Shown here: in pieces, positions 1 to 8,598 of the stretch
Layout: each line of letters starts with the position of its first letter
Numbering within the stretch: position 1 is the stretch's first letter
NCBI GenBank assembly: GCA_947626985.1
Contig: CANQUG010000005.1
Span: 1 to 64,000 of the forward strand
From: an uncultured Lachnospiraceae bacterium
GTDB taxonomy: Bacteria; Bacillota; Clostridia; Lachnospirales; Lachnospiraceae
DNA: 64,000 nucleotides
Direction of reading: 5' to 3'
Notes under the pieces: generated by a model
Told to the model about the DNA's origin: nothing
Database searches by the model: none
What the model saw: only the letters and a program-made list of their open reading frames with translations
Translations under genes and position numbers: made by a program

Positions 1-1173
1 AAGACCATGGTGATCGAAAATAAAATGCAGAAGAATTTTGAGGACACCACGGAGGACATGCGCAGAACTACCGTGCGCATGGTGCATTTCCGGTCCCTGT
101 TTCTGTCCATGATCTCCTTCTCCGCCTCCTGCGCGCTGGCGCTGGTGCTCTGGCAGGGAGGAAAACTGACTCTGGAGGGAGTTATGGAAATCGGAACGCT
201 GTCCGTGTTTATGTCCTATGCCCTGGGTATGATGGATCCCATTCAGTGGATCATTCATGCCATTTCCGACCTGATTTCCGTACAGGTAAATATCGAGCGG
301 TATACCAGGCTTACGGAGACCAGCTCCGAGGTAGCGGACCGTCCGGAGGTGGTGGAGCGCTACGGAGACGCGTTCCATCCCAAAAAGGAGAACTGGGAGC
401 CTCTTTACGGGGACATCGAGTTTCAGGACATGAGCTTCCATTACCCCGACGGGGAGGAAATGATTTTTGAACATTTTGATCTGAAGGTGCCCCAAGGCAC
501 CAATGTGGCCATCGTGGGGGAAACCGGCGCAGGAAAATCCACGCTGGTGAATCTGCTCTGCCGGTTCTTCGAGCCCACCGGAGGGCGGATCCTCATCGAC
601 GGGAAGGATGCCCGTGACCGTTCCCAGCTGTGGCTTCACAGCAATATCGGATATGTGATTCAGTCGCCTCATCTGTTTTCCGGAAGCATTGCGGAGAATC
701 TCCGGTATGCAAAACCGGACGCCACCCTGGAAGAGATGAAGGCCGCCATGGCGGCCGTGTCGGCCGAGAGCATTCCCGAGAGAATGGGAAACGGCTACGA
801 CAGTCAGGTGGGAGAGGGCGGCGATCTGCTCTCCACGGGAGAAAAGCAGCTGATCTCCTTCGCCCGGGCGATTCTGGCGAATCCCAGGATCTTTGTGCTG
901 GATGAGGCTACCTCGTCCATCGACACGGTGACGGAGAAAAAGATTCAGGACGCCACCAATCTGCTGCTGAAGGGCCGTACCTCCTTTATCATTGCCCATC
1001 GCCTTTCCACCATCCGCCAGGCGGATGTGATTCTCATGGTGGACAACGGAAAGATTATTGAGCGGGGAACTCACAGGGAGCTGATGGCGAAGCGGGGAGC
1101 CTACTACCGGCTGTACACCAAGCAGTATGTGGAGGAGATGACCTCCGGAAATCTGAAGCGGGCCCAGGGCTGA
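1..1173 (+). CDS. ABC exporter, C-terminal part (5' end outside window)
   Basis: C-terminal part of a type IV (MsbA/MDR-like) ABC exporter half-transporter, with membrane and ATPase domains fused. The reading frame is open to the left edge, so the gene begins before the window. Numbering from the Met at position 7, residues 30-95 hold the last transmembrane helices and residues about 135-370 the nucleotide-binding domain. Visible motifs are Walker A GETGAGKS (171-178), the Q-loop, a variant signature LSTGEK in place of LSGGQ, Walker B with FVLDEATSSID, and the H-loop IAHRLS. A degenerate signature is common in one member of a heterodimeric exporter, so a partner gene just upstream is likely. 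The substrate cannot be deduced. Confidence 0.9.
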   Translation, partial: KTMVIENKMQKNFEDTTEDMRRTTVRMVHFRSLFLSMISFSASCALALVLWQGGKLTLEGVMEIGTLSVFMSYALGMMDPIQWIIHAISDLISVQVNIERYTRLTETSSEVADRPEVVERYGDAFHPKKENWEPLYGDIEFQDMSFHYPDGEEMIFEHFDLKVPQGTNVAIVGETGAGKSTLVNLLCRFFEPTGGRILIDGKDARDRSQLWLHSNIGYVIQSPHLFSGSIAENLRYAKPDATLEEMKAAMAAVSAESIPERMGNGYDSQVGEGGDLLSTGEKQLISFARAILANPRIFVLDEATSSIDTVTEKKIQDATNLLLKGRTSFIIAHRLSTIRQADVILMVDNGKIIERGTHRELMAKRGAYYRLYTKQYVEEMTSGNLKRAQG

Positions 1174-1251
1174 GGCATATCTGTGCAGCTTGCTCCGACA
1201 GGTTTTCTCTGAACGGCATCAGATCCGTGAACAAAAAAGATTATCGAAAAA

Positions 1252-1308
1252 CAACAGGCACAATGCGGCGAAAAATCATTTTAAGATTTTCCTGTATTGT
1301 GCCTGTTA
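1252..1308. terminator. Inverted repeat downstream of ABC exporter
   Basis: Arms of 13 bases at 1252-1264 and 1296-1308 are complementary except at the outermost position, around a 31-base loop that is itself partly self-complementary (A-rich then T-rich). It lies about 80 bp past the ABC transporter stop. It may be a terminator or an mRNA 3' stabiliser. There is no clean U-tract, so the terminator call is tentative. Confidence 0.4.
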
Positions 1309-1372
1309 GAATTTGCCGGTAATCCCCCGATGAGAGCGATATGCGTCATGTGCGCTTTATGGGACCGGACAA

Positions 1373-1654
1373 TTATAGTGCGTGAGTCATGGAACCGCCG
1401 TTGTCTCCTTCGAAAGAGATGACCAGCTTCCTGCTTTGGCTCTCGATTTTGCAGGGCCAGTAGAACTGGGTTTTCACCGCTGTTTTTCCCGTGGTCTTAT
1501 TCAGCTTGATAAAATAATTGCCTTCCAGAACGTGCACATAGTTTTTAAATACCTTAAAGTCCAGGTCGCTCAGCTGAGCGGCTGTGCAGGCCGCCGGAAT
1601 AAGATTTCGGTTGCTTCCGGAACATTTCCCGGCATGGTTTTTCTTTGTCCGCAT
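1373..1654 (-). CDS. Small hypothetical protein, uncertain
   Basis: A 93-codon frame on the minus strand in the gap between the ABC exporter and the SleC-like gene. The deduced protein has a balanced composition (Lys/Asn/Phe/Tyr-rich middle, several Cys near the N terminus) that reads more like a protein than the overlapping plus-strand frame does. No convincing ribosome binding site precedes the ATG, and I do not recognise the family. It could be a decayed fragment or chance. The rest of the 1174-1686 gap holds only the inverted repeat at 1252-1308. Confidence 0.25.
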   Translation of the reverse strand: MRTKKNHAGKCSGSNRNLIPAACTAAQLSDLDFKVFKNYVHVLEGNYFIKLNKTTGKTAVKTQFYWPCKIESQSRKLVISFEGDNGGSMTHAL

Positions 1655-1686
1655 AAAATGCTATGAGAGCAGATCAGGAGCCTTTT

Positions 1687-2985
1687 ATGTATTTATATCC
1701 AGACAGCGAATATTTCCGCAAACCCCTGCGGGCGCAGCAGGACCATGTGGATAGGGGATGGCTGCAGGTGAGCGTGGTTTCCGGAAGCGATAACCATCCG
1801 GTGGAGAATGCCCGGATCCGGATTTCCTATACCGGCGACCCGGACGGAGCACTGGAGGAGGTGCGGACGGATTCCTCCGGTCAGAGTCCTGTACTGGAAT
1901 TGAGAACGCCTCCCCTGGAGTACAGCCTGGATGAAAATGAAGAATCTCAGCCTTACGCAGAGTACAGCCTGCAGATTGAGGCGGACGGGTTCGAACCGGA
2001 GGAGGTGGCCGGAACAGAGGTGCTTTCCGGCGTGGTGGCCCGGCAGCCGGTGCGCCTTCATTCCCGGGAAATTACCGACCGGAGACCGGACAGAATCGTG
2101 ATTCCTCCCCACACGCTGTTCGGGGAATATCCTCCGAAAATTGAGGAAGCCGAGATCAAGCCTGTGAATGAAAGCGGGGAGATTGTTCTCAGCCGGGTGG
2201 TGGTGCCGGAATTTATCGTCGTTCACGACGGCCCGGTAAATGACAGCGGCGCCAGGGACTATTATGAGCGCTACAGGGATTATATAAAAAATGTAGCCAG
2301 CAGTGAAATTTATGCCACCTGGCCTGACGACGCCATACGGGCCAATGTGCTGGCGATCATGTCCTTTACCCTGAATCGTGTTTATACGGAATGGTACCGG
2401 AACAAGGGGTATAATTATACCATTACTTCCTCCACGGCTTACGATCATAAATGGATACACGGAAGAAATATTTTTGACAGTATTTCCCGGATTGTGGATG
2501 AACTTTTTGAGGACTATCTTTCCCGTCCCAATGTGCGCCAGCCCATTCTTACCCAGTACTGTGACGGCAGACAGACGAACTGCTCTGACAGGGGCTGGAT
2601 GACTCAATGGGGGAGCAAGTCTCTGGGGGATCAGGGATATTCGGCTCTGGAAATCCTCCGCTATTTCTACGGAAACGACATGTATATCAATGTGGCGGAA
2701 GCCATCTCCGGCATTCCCGCTTCCTGGCCGGGCTACGATCTTCAGACGGGCTCTTCCGGGGACAAAGTCCGTCAGATGCAGGAACAGCTGAACGTGATTG
2801 CCGGAGCTTATCCCGCTTTGCCCACGATTGCCGCGGACGGGATTTACGGCCCTGCCACCGGGAATGCGGTGGAAACCTTCCAGGGGATTTTCGGTTTGCC
2901 CCGGACGGGGATTACAGACTATCCTACCTGGTACAAAATACAGGAGATTTATGTGGCAGTGAGCAGGATTGCGGAACTGAACTGA
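1687..2985 (+). CDS. SleC-like spore cortex-lytic / peptidoglycan-binding protein
   Basis: A 432-residue protein resembling SleC, the germination-specific cortex-lytic enzyme of clostridia, which cleaves spore cortex peptidoglycan. Residues 15-125 form a Pro/Glu-rich domain of beta-sandwich character. Residues about 190-300 form the SpoIID-like lytic region, with the conserved Glu in ASSEIYATW and an AYDHKW stretch. Residues about 350-425 are a PG_binding_1 domain (GDKVRQMQEQL, DGIYGPAT, AVETFQ). Overall length matches SleC. The start at 1687 is chosen over an upstream in-frame ATG at 1663 because AGGAG (1676-1680) is spaced 6 bases from it. No signal peptide is evident. Related proteins also occur as general SpoIID-type amidase activators, so the germination role is an inference. 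Confidence 0.75.
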   Translation: MYLYPDSEYFRKPLRAQQDHVDRGWLQVSVVSGSDNHPVENARIRISYTGDPDGALEEVRTDSSGQSPVLELRTPPLEYSLDENEESQPYAEYSLQIEADGFEPEEVAGTEVLSGVVARQPVRLHSREITDRRPDRIVIPPHTLFGEYPPKIEEAEIKPVNESGEIVLSRVVVPEFIVVHDGPVNDSGARDYYERYRDYIKNVASSEIYATWPDDAIRANVLAIMSFTLNRVYTEWYRNKGYNYTITSSTAYDHKWIHGRNIFDSISRIVDELFEDYLSRPNVRQPILTQYCDGRQTNCSDRGWMTQWGSKSLGDQGYSALEILRYFYGNDMYINVAEAISGIPASWPGYDLQTGSSGDKVRQMQEQLNVIAGAYPALPTIAADGIYGPATGNAVETFQGIFGLPRTGITDYPTWYKIQEIYVAVSRIAELN

Positions 2986-3063
2986 AATACAGGGAACATT
3001 TTCTGTGCTGTATAAGAAAAAAACTGTAGATCATAAAAAAATATACATCACTGAGAAAAAAAC

Positions 3064-3092
3064 TTGACAATCTTTCAGCGCTGTGTTAGTTT
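3064..3092 (+). promoter_or_regulatory. Sigma-A-type promoter for symporter leader
   Basis: A perfect -35 TTGACA (3064-3069) is followed after 17 bp by a weak -10 TAGTTT (3087-3092). It would start transcription near 3099, giving a leader of about 310 nt before the symporter start codon. The spacing and perfect -35 are good; the -10 matches only three of six consensus positions. Confidence 0.5.
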
Positions 3093-3098
3093 AGTAAA

Positions 3099-3300
3099 AT
3101 AAAGTGAACAGGCACTGGCTGATGAAATGCCTTGAGAAACAGTGGACGACAGACGCTTACGAAGGGGTAAGTGACAAAGTGTTTGCTTTGCACCGGGATC
3201 TTTTCCTGTATAAGCGTTCGGAAAAGAGAAAACTGTCATTAGGAAACAGAAGACACGGGAGCAGGTGAAACAAAAAGGTTTTATCGGCTTTTTCTTTTGC
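3099..3300 (+). promoter_or_regulatory. Structured 5' leader, candidate riboswitch/attenuator
   Basis: The roughly 310-nt untranslated leader of the symporter can form several helices: CACTG (3113-3117) with CAGTG (3140-3144); CTTAC (3156-3160) with GTAAG (3167-3171); and, competing with the latter, ACGCTTA (3153-3159) with TAAGCGT (3211-3217). A weak AAAAAG/CTTTTT hairpin followed by T-rich sequence lies at 3272-3298. Mutually exclusive pairings upstream of a transporter are typical of riboswitches or attenuators. I could not match it to the glycine, lysine, T-box or c-di-AMP consensus. The ligand is unknown. Confidence 0.45.
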
Positions 3301-3409
3301 GGAAATCCCGGATGAGGATTTTCAGATGTTTTTTCAGGATGAGTTCAGGTATTTCCGGCGGCGGCCTGTCATTGCTTTATCATTATACAAGGGAAGAGGA
3401 GAGAGTATT

Positions 3410-4900
3410 ATGGTTCAATTGATCACAGACGTCAATTCTGCTGTTAACGGCTTCGTCTGGGGTATTCCCATGCTGGTACTTCTGGTGGGAACCGGTATTC
3501 TGATGACTGTCCTGACAAAGGTCTTTCAGATTTCCCATCTGGGTTACTGGATGAAGCACACGCTTGGAAGTATTTTTACGGATAAGCACATCACCAAACA
3601 TACGGGAGCGGAGGATCAGTCCATTTCTCAGTTCCAGTCGCTTTGTACGGCGCTTGCCGCCACCATCGGTACCGGTAATATCGTCGGAGTATCTTCCGCG
3701 CTGATCTTCGGCGGTCCGGGAGCCATCTTCTGGATGTGGATCGTTGCCTTCTTCGGCATGATGACCAACTATTCCGAGAACGTACTGGGTATCTATTACC
3801 GCAGAAAGAACGCCAAGGGCGAGTGGAGCGGCGGAGCCATGTACTACCTGAGAGACGGTCTCGGCTCCAAAGCGGGCATGAAGCAGGTGGGCGCAATTCT
3901 GGCTGTGCTGTTTTCCATTTTCTGTCTGCTGGCTTCCTTCGGTATCGGAAACATGAGTCAGATCAATTCCATCGCGGGAAATATGAAGAGCGCGTTCGGC
4001 ATTCCCAATCTGGCTACCGGTATTGTTCTCATGGTTCTGGCTGCACTGGTAATTCTGGGCGGCATCAAGAGAATCGCTACCGTTACGGAAAAGCTGGTTC
4101 CCTTTATGGCCATTATCTATATTGTGGGCGCTCTTGTGGTATGCATTGTCAATATCGATCAGTTCGGCGCCGTATTTGCTTCTATTTTCAAAGGCGCGTT
4201 CGGCATGAAGGCCGTCGGCGGCGGTATTGTAGGTTCCGGAATCAACCTGGCGCTTACCTGGGGTATGAAGCGCGGCGTATTCTCCAACGAAGCAGGTCTT
4301 GGTTCTTCCGTTATGGTACATTCCAGCTCCAATGTTAAGGAGCCTGTTCGTCAGGGTATGTGGGGAATCTTCGAAGTATTTGCGGATACCATCGTTGTCT
4401 GTACTCTGACAGCATTCACCGTGCTTTCTACAGGTCTGGTGGATCTGGAGACCGGTGTGGTAATGAGTCAGTCTGAGGGATCTGCTCTGGTAGGTGAGGC
4501 CTTTGCCACTGTATTCGGAAGCTTCGGCCCGGCATTTATCGCTATAGCCATTCTGCTGTTTGCATTTTCCACCGTTCTTGGCTGGAGCCATTACGGAACC
4601 AAGGCGTTCGAATACCTGTTCGGTTCCAGTGCGATCGTTATTTATCGTGTGATCTTTATCGTGTTTATTCTCTGCGGAGCGACCATGAGCCTGAGTCTGG
4701 CGTGGGATCTGTCCGATACCTTCAACGGTCTGATGGCTATTCCCAACCTGATCGGCGTACTGTCCCTGTCGCCTGTGGTTATGAGAATTACCGCCAACTA
4801 TGTGGCGCGTAAGATCAAGCACGAGAAGGTTGAGCCCATGCTTTCCGCTTTCCCGGATATCCAGAGGGAAGAGCTGAAAGGACTGGACAACAGCGACTGA
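3410..4900 (+). CDS. Amino acid:cation symporter, AGCS family
   Basis: A 496-residue polytopic membrane protein of the alanine/glycine:cation symporter (AGCS, AlsT-like) family, which imports small neutral amino acids with sodium or protons. Visible family features include the N-terminal IGTGNIVGVSSAL segment, GGPGAIFWMW, the NYSENVLG stretch, and GVFSNEAGLGSS in the middle. About ten hydrophobic helices span the protein. The start is set at 3410 (MVQLITDV) because AGGAGAG at 3396-3403 precedes it; the upstream extension lies in the structured leader and lacks a binding site. It appears to be a single-gene unit between the leader and the terminator at 5012. Confidence 0.92.
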   Translation: MVQLITDVNSAVNGFVWGIPMLVLLVGTGILMTVLTKVFQISHLGYWMKHTLGSIFTDKHITKHTGAEDQSISQFQSLCTALAATIGTGNIVGVSSALIFGGPGAIFWMWIVAFFGMMTNYSENVLGIYYRRKNAKGEWSGGAMYYLRDGLGSKAGMKQVGAILAVLFSIFCLLASFGIGNMSQINSIAGNMKSAFGIPNLATGIVLMVLAALVILGGIKRIATVTEKLVPFMAIIYIVGALVVCIVNIDQFGAVFASIFKGAFGMKAVGGGIVGSGINLALTWGMKRGVFSNEAGLGSSVMVHSSSNVKEPVRQGMWGIFEVFADTIVVCTLTAFTVLSTGLVDLETGVVMSQSEGSALVGEAFATVFGSFGPAFIAIAILLFAFSTVLGWSHYGTKAFEYLFGSSAIVIYRVIFIVFILCGATMSLSLAWDLSDTFNGLMAIPNLIGVLSLSPVVMRITANYVARKIKHEKVEPMLSAFPDIQREELKGLDNSD

Positions 4901-5011
4901 TCTGCGCTCGAATTGCGTGAAACTGAATATAAAAGTCTGTTCATTATGTTAAGCTGCTTTGCGGAAATGCGTTGCCCGTTTTGCGGAAGCTTGCTGAAAT
5001 GAACATTGGAG

Positions 5012-5052
5012 GCGGGTCTGTCATTTGCGAAAATGCGGGCCCGCTTTTTTTC
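5012..5052 (+). terminator. Rho-independent terminator after symporter
   Basis: Nested hairpin: an outer GCGGGTC/GGCCCGC stem and an inner CATTT/AAATG stem closed by a GCGA loop, followed by seven or more T residues. It lies about 110 bp after the symporter stop. The rest of the gap (5053-5369) holds two degenerate copies of a 30-bp sequence (see repeat at 5058) and no gene that I can support. Confidence 0.85.
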
Positions 5053-5057
5053 TGCAG

Positions 5058-5150
5058 GAGAAAGCTCAGGCAGGGCATATGTCTGCTTATGCAGTATTTT
5101 GTTCGGCACATACAGTATCAGGGAAAGCTCAGATAGGATATGCATCTGCT
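5058..5150. repeat. Pair of imperfect 30-bp direct repeats, 63-bp period
   Basis: Positions 5058-5087 and 5121-5150 share the pattern GRGAAAGCTCAG-N-TAGG/CAGG-N-ATATG-N-TCTGCT. Differences are mostly transitions. No coding function is visible. Confidence 0.5.
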
Positions 5151-5369
5151 CTTTTTATGGAGCCGCCGGACAAATGTTTACATTCTGGCAAAAGAAAAAG
5201 CACAAAAATATTTGTAGAGCCATAGCTCGACCGCAGCTATTTGCATATTCCAGGAAATGTGAAAGCATTTGCAACTGCCGGGGTAAGACTACAAGTATTT
5301 TCATAATCAAAAGAATCAGGAATTGCTGAAAGTGCTGCTTCCATAGAAAAAGCGGAAGTGATACTATAG

Positions 5370-6545
5370 TTGCAGATCAGAATATTTTATAAAAAGCTGT
5401 ATCATACAGGCCCTGCGGGGCAGCAGGAGCGGGAGGAGATTTTGGAAAAGATAAGGAAATGGGAACATACGGTGTTGCCGGAAGAGGCAGGAAAAACACT
5501 GGAGCAGATTCTAAAGCTTCATGGGTTTTCGAAAAAAGAGATCAGCCGCCTGAAATTCCGGCCCTGCGGCATGACGGTGAACGGCGTACAGAGACGCAGC
5601 ACCGATATTCCGGGAGCCGGAGAAAACATAGTCCTTCATCTGGAGGACAGGGTACTTATGGAAAGTATACGGGAAAAGTATGATGCTTCTTCAGAAAAGT
5701 GTGAGGATTTTTCAGAAGAATATGAAGCTTCTTCGGAAGAATATGAGATTTTTTCGGAGGAGTGTGAAAATTTTTCGGAAAACTATGAAGCTTCTTTAGA
5801 AAATGAATACCCGGAAATGGAAATTCTGCTATGTGATAAAATTTCTACGGCGATAGATATTTTTTCCCTAATTCTTTATGAAGATGCGGATCTTATCATC
5901 GCGGACAAACCCTCCGGCCTGTCCTGTCATCCCGGCAAAGGACACTACAGAGAAAATCTTGGTTCCATCCTTTCCAGTTATTGCATAAGCCGGGGCGAAC
6001 ATTGCAGGATTCGTCTGATCGGCCGGCTGGACCTGGACACTTCCGGAGCAGTAGTCTTCGCCAAAAATCAGATTGCTGCCGCAAGACTCTGGAATCAGCG
6101 TGAGAGCGGGGAATTTCAGAAATATTATCTTACACTTCTCCAGGGTACTCTGGAACAGGACGAAGGCACAATCGACCTTCCCATAGGTCCCCGAAAAGGA
6201 GAAAAGAACCGCATGGAAATCCAAAAACAGGGACAACGGGCGGTGACGCACTATCGTGTCCTGGATTACACCCAATATCAAGGTCTGCCCGTCACACTGG
6301 CGGAATGCCGTCTGGAAACAGGCAGGACTCACCAGATCCGGGTACATATGTCTGCCCTGGGCCACCCGGTGCTGGGCGACCCATTTTACGGCGCCCCGGA
6401 CGGAGAAGAGCGCCTCGCCCTTCATGCATACCGTGTTTCCCTTTTACAGCCATTCTCCGGACAACCGATAATACGAACTACACTTCCCGATTTTATGAAA
6501 AATTTGCCCCAACATTTCATTGACCTGCAAAAACTACTGTCATAG
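5370..6545 (+). CDS. RluA-family pseudouridine synthase with acidic heptad insertion
   Basis: Pseudouridine synthase that isomerises uridine in rRNA or tRNA. It has an N-terminal S4-like RNA-binding region (about residues 30-95) and a C-terminal RluA catalytic domain (about 165-385). The catalytic Asp is in the GRLDLDTSG motif, and the RTHQIRVHM motif follows. Between the domains lies an unusual acidic insertion of six to seven heptads, roughly SEEYEAS or SEECENF, encoded by a 21-bp tandem repeat at 5670-5816. The frame opens at a TTG (5370); the binding site is weak, and the true start may be slightly downstream. The rRNA target cannot be assigned from sequence alone. Confidence 0.85.
   Translation: MQIRIFYKKLYHTGPAGQQEREEILEKIRKWEHTVLPEEAGKTLEQILKLHGFSKKEISRLKFRPCGMTVNGVQRRSTDIPGAGENIVLHLEDRVLMESIREKYDASSEKCEDFSEEYEASSEEYEIFSEECENFSENYEASLENEYPEMEILLCDKISTAIDIFSLILYEDADLIIADKPSGLSCHPGKGHYRENLGSILSSYCISRGEHCRIRLIGRLDLDTSGAVVFAKNQIAAARLWNQRESGEFQKYYLTLLQGTLEQDEGTIDLPIGPRKGEKNRMEIQKQGQRAVTHYRVLDYTQYQGLPVTLAECRLETGRTHQIRVHMSALGHPVLGDPFYGAPDGEERLALHAYRVSLLQPFSGQPIIRTTLPDFMKNLPQHFIDLQKLLS
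5670..5816 (+). repeat. 21-bp coding tandem repeat (acidic heptads)
   Basis: Seven in-frame units of 21 bp starting at 5670, 5691, 5712, 5733, 5754, 5775 and 5796 (the last degenerate). The unit consensus is S-E-E-Y/C-E-x-F/S. Bulky or aromatic residues fall at unit positions 4 and 7, the 3-4 spacing of an amphipathic helix. The units are not identical at DNA level, so recent slippage is not evident. Confidence 0.8.
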
Positions 6546-6627
6546 GTCTCCTCAACGCATAACCGATTTGTATGCCCTAGACACTTCCTTGACTGAAAAA
6601 CCTACCGTCAGGGATCTCCACAAACAG

Positions 6628-6805
6628 CTGACAAGGCTGCCCTTTCTGTCAGGCAGACGTTTCAGCCGCGGTTTTAGCGGAGACGAAATCCACCGCTTAC
6701 GGAGACTTGGGCGCGAAGGCTCTTCCTGAGCGTCCTAGCCGGAGTTAGCGGTTAGTTCGGCGGAGTGTTGCGGCGTCTGCATGACAGAAAGGGCAGCCTT
6801 GGCAG
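6628..6805. repeat. Long fold-back element, 32-bp inverted repeats
   Basis: Arms 6628-6659 and 6774-6805 are inverted complements at 30 of 32 positions, separated by 114 bp that contains further short self-complementary GC-rich segments. It lies 80 bp after the pseudouridine synthase gene. It could be a small MITE-like insertion, a structured RNA or a complex terminator. No target-site duplication was seen. The gap 6546-7001 contains no gene that I can support. Confidence 0.6.
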
Positions 6806-6914
6806 CGTCCGTCCGGAATACCTTTCCCTTCTGCAACGACGTCCCATTTTTTCAACTCTTTTTCAAAAAAGGAAAAAATTTGTCGAAAAATCAACAAATA
6901 AATTCAAAATGTGG

Positions 6915-6920
6915 TATAAT
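6915..6920 (+). promoter_or_regulatory. -10 element upstream of pap
   Basis: A perfect TATAAT at 6915-6920, in AT-rich sequence 82 bp before the phosphotransferase start codon. The best -35 (TCAACA, 6891-6896, 18-bp spacing) is weak. Confidence 0.45.
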
Positions 6921-7001
6921 ATTCTATTATCATACCAAAAGAGTCCAATATAACTGATCCGGCCCATCAACTGGCGGATCATAACTGAAAGAGGTGATTT
7001 T

Positions 7002-8474
7002 ATGTTGAAAAACTGGAACCCCGCCGAGGTTCCGCCGAAAGACGAGGTAAAAGAAAGACTGAAACAGGCAAGAGCGAAGCTCTACGAACTGCAGATGAAG
7101 ATTAAGGAGCACAAGCTCCCTGTCCTGGTACTCTTCGAAGGCTGGGGAGCATCCGGCAAGGGCAGCGCCATCGGAAAGGTCATCAAAAACATCGACCCCC
7201 GTTTCTTCAAGGTAGCCACCATGTCCGCCCCCACGGAGGACGACCTGCGCAGACCCTTCCTCTACCGCTACATGAAGCAGATTCCCGAAACCGGTAAATT
7301 TACCTTCCTGGACGGAGGCTGGATGGAGGACACCACCAAGGAATGCCTGGAGGGCAATCTGGAGGGAGAAGCCTATGAGAAGCGCATCGACAGCATCCGC
7401 CGGTTCGAGCGTCAGCTGACGGACAACGGCTATCTCCTTCTGAAATTCTTCATGCAGATCGACCAGAAAGAACAGACCTCCCGTATGAACCGCCTCCTGG
7501 CCCAGGAGGACACCAGCTGGAGAGTATCCGACTTTGACAAATGGCAGAACGAGCACTATAAAAAATGCAGGAAAGTCTTTAACAGATACCTGAACGACAC
7601 CAACGTGCCCGCTTCCCCCTGGTACATCATCGACGCGGAGAACCGCAGATGGGCGGAGCTGCAGATCCTGGAGCTGATGATCAGCGGCATTGAAACGGCC
7701 ATAAAGAACAGCAGCCGTTCCGTTCCCATTCTCCAGAATGTCTTCCCCATGGCGAAGACTCCGAAACTGAAGGACGTGGAACTGGAAGGCAAAGTCCTCA
7801 CAGACGAAGAATACAAGGAACAGCTGAAGAAGCTCCAGAAGAAGCTGGGCGAAATGCACAACCGCCTCTATCGGAAACGGATTCCTGTGATCATCACCTA
7901 CGAAGGCTGGGACGCCGCAGGCAAGGGAGGAAATATCAGAAGAATCACGGAAGCCCTGGATCCCAGAGGCTTCGAGGTCCATCCCATCGCCAGCCCCGAG
8001 CCCCACGAAAAGGCCCGTCACTATCTCTGGCGATTCTGGACCAGACTTCCCAAGGACGGCCATATCGCCATCTTTGACCGCACCTGGTACGGCCGCGTGA
8101 TGGTGGAACGCCTGGAAGGCTTCTGCAGCGAGAACGACTGGCAGAGAGCCTACAATGAGATGAACGAATTTGAAAAAGAGCTCTCCGACTGGGGCGCGGT
8201 GATCATCAAATTCTGGGTGCAGATCGACAAGGATACCCAGCTTGCCCGCTTTACGGACCGCCAGAACAATCCGGAGAAGCAGTGGAAGATCACGGACGAG
8301 GACTGGAGAAACCGGGAAAAATGGGATCTCTACGAGGAAGCGGTGGACGAGATGCTTCAGAAGACCAGCACAGAGTTCGCTCCCTGGTACATTCTGGAGT
8401 CCGTCGACAAAAAATATGCCAGAATCAAGGCTCTGAAGATCGTAATCGAGCAGCTGGAGAAGGTCCTGGACTAA
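7002..8474 (+). CDS. pap: Polyphosphate:AMP phosphotransferase, two-domain PPK2
   Basis: A 490-residue protein with two fused PPK2 domains, the arrangement of class II PPK2 enzymes (PAP) that use polyphosphate to phosphorylate AMP to ADP. The N-terminal domain has Walker A GWGASGKGS at about residues 46-54. The C-terminal domain has GWDAAGKGG at about 302-310, followed by FDRTWYGRV (the lid and Asp-Arg motif). In the N-terminal copy that motif is changed to LDGGWMED, so only the C-terminal domain is likely catalytic, as in known PAPs. GAGGTGATTT gives a good binding site. It is a single-gene unit with its own -10 upstream and a strong terminator behind. It joins ppx and ppk1, 15 kb away, in polyphosphate metabolism. 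Confidence 0.9.
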   Translation: MLKNWNPAEVPPKDEVKERLKQARAKLYELQMKIKEHKLPVLVLFEGWGASGKGSAIGKVIKNIDPRFFKVATMSAPTEDDLRRPFLYRYMKQIPETGKFTFLDGGWMEDTTKECLEGNLEGEAYEKRIDSIRRFERQLTDNGYLLLKFFMQIDQKEQTSRMNRLLAQEDTSWRVSDFDKWQNEHYKKCRKVFNRYLNDTNVPASPWYIIDAENRRWAELQILELMISGIETAIKNSSRSVPILQNVFPMAKTPKLKDVELEGKVLTDEEYKEQLKKLQKKLGEMHNRLYRKRIPVIITYEGWDAAGKGGNIRRITEALDPRGFEVHPIASPEPHEKARHYLWRFWTRLPKDGHIAIFDRTWYGRVMVERLEGFCSENDWQRAYNEMNEFEKELSDWGAVIIKFWVQIDKDTQLARFTDRQNNPEKQWKITDEDWRNREKWDLYEEAVDEMLQKTSTEFAPWYILESVDKKYARIKALKIVIEQLEKVLD

Positions 8475-8482
8475 AATAGTAT

Positions 8483-8526
8483 AAATTTCCTGCGGAACAG
8501 ACCCGGTTCCGCGGGAAATTTTTTTG
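8483..8526 (+). terminator. Strong rho-independent terminator after pap
   Basis: Arms AAATTTCC-TG-CGGAAC and GTTCCG-CG-GGAAATTT pair across a short loop and run into a T-tract, starting 9 bp after the pap stop codon. Confidence 0.9.
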
Positions 8527-8598
8527 AAAAAAAGAGGAATTTGAAAGTTTATGTAGAATATAATTAATAAGAGGGATCGGAAACGGGGGTGATGTCTG

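Noticed and set aside
3099..3300. Glycine or lysine riboswitch
   Set aside because: The conserved core elements of those classes, as I know them, are not present; left as unassigned structured leader.
6520..6953. Two short plus-strand frames after the pseudouridine synthase gene
   Set aside because: They lie across the fold-back element and lack ribosome binding sites; composition is not protein-like.
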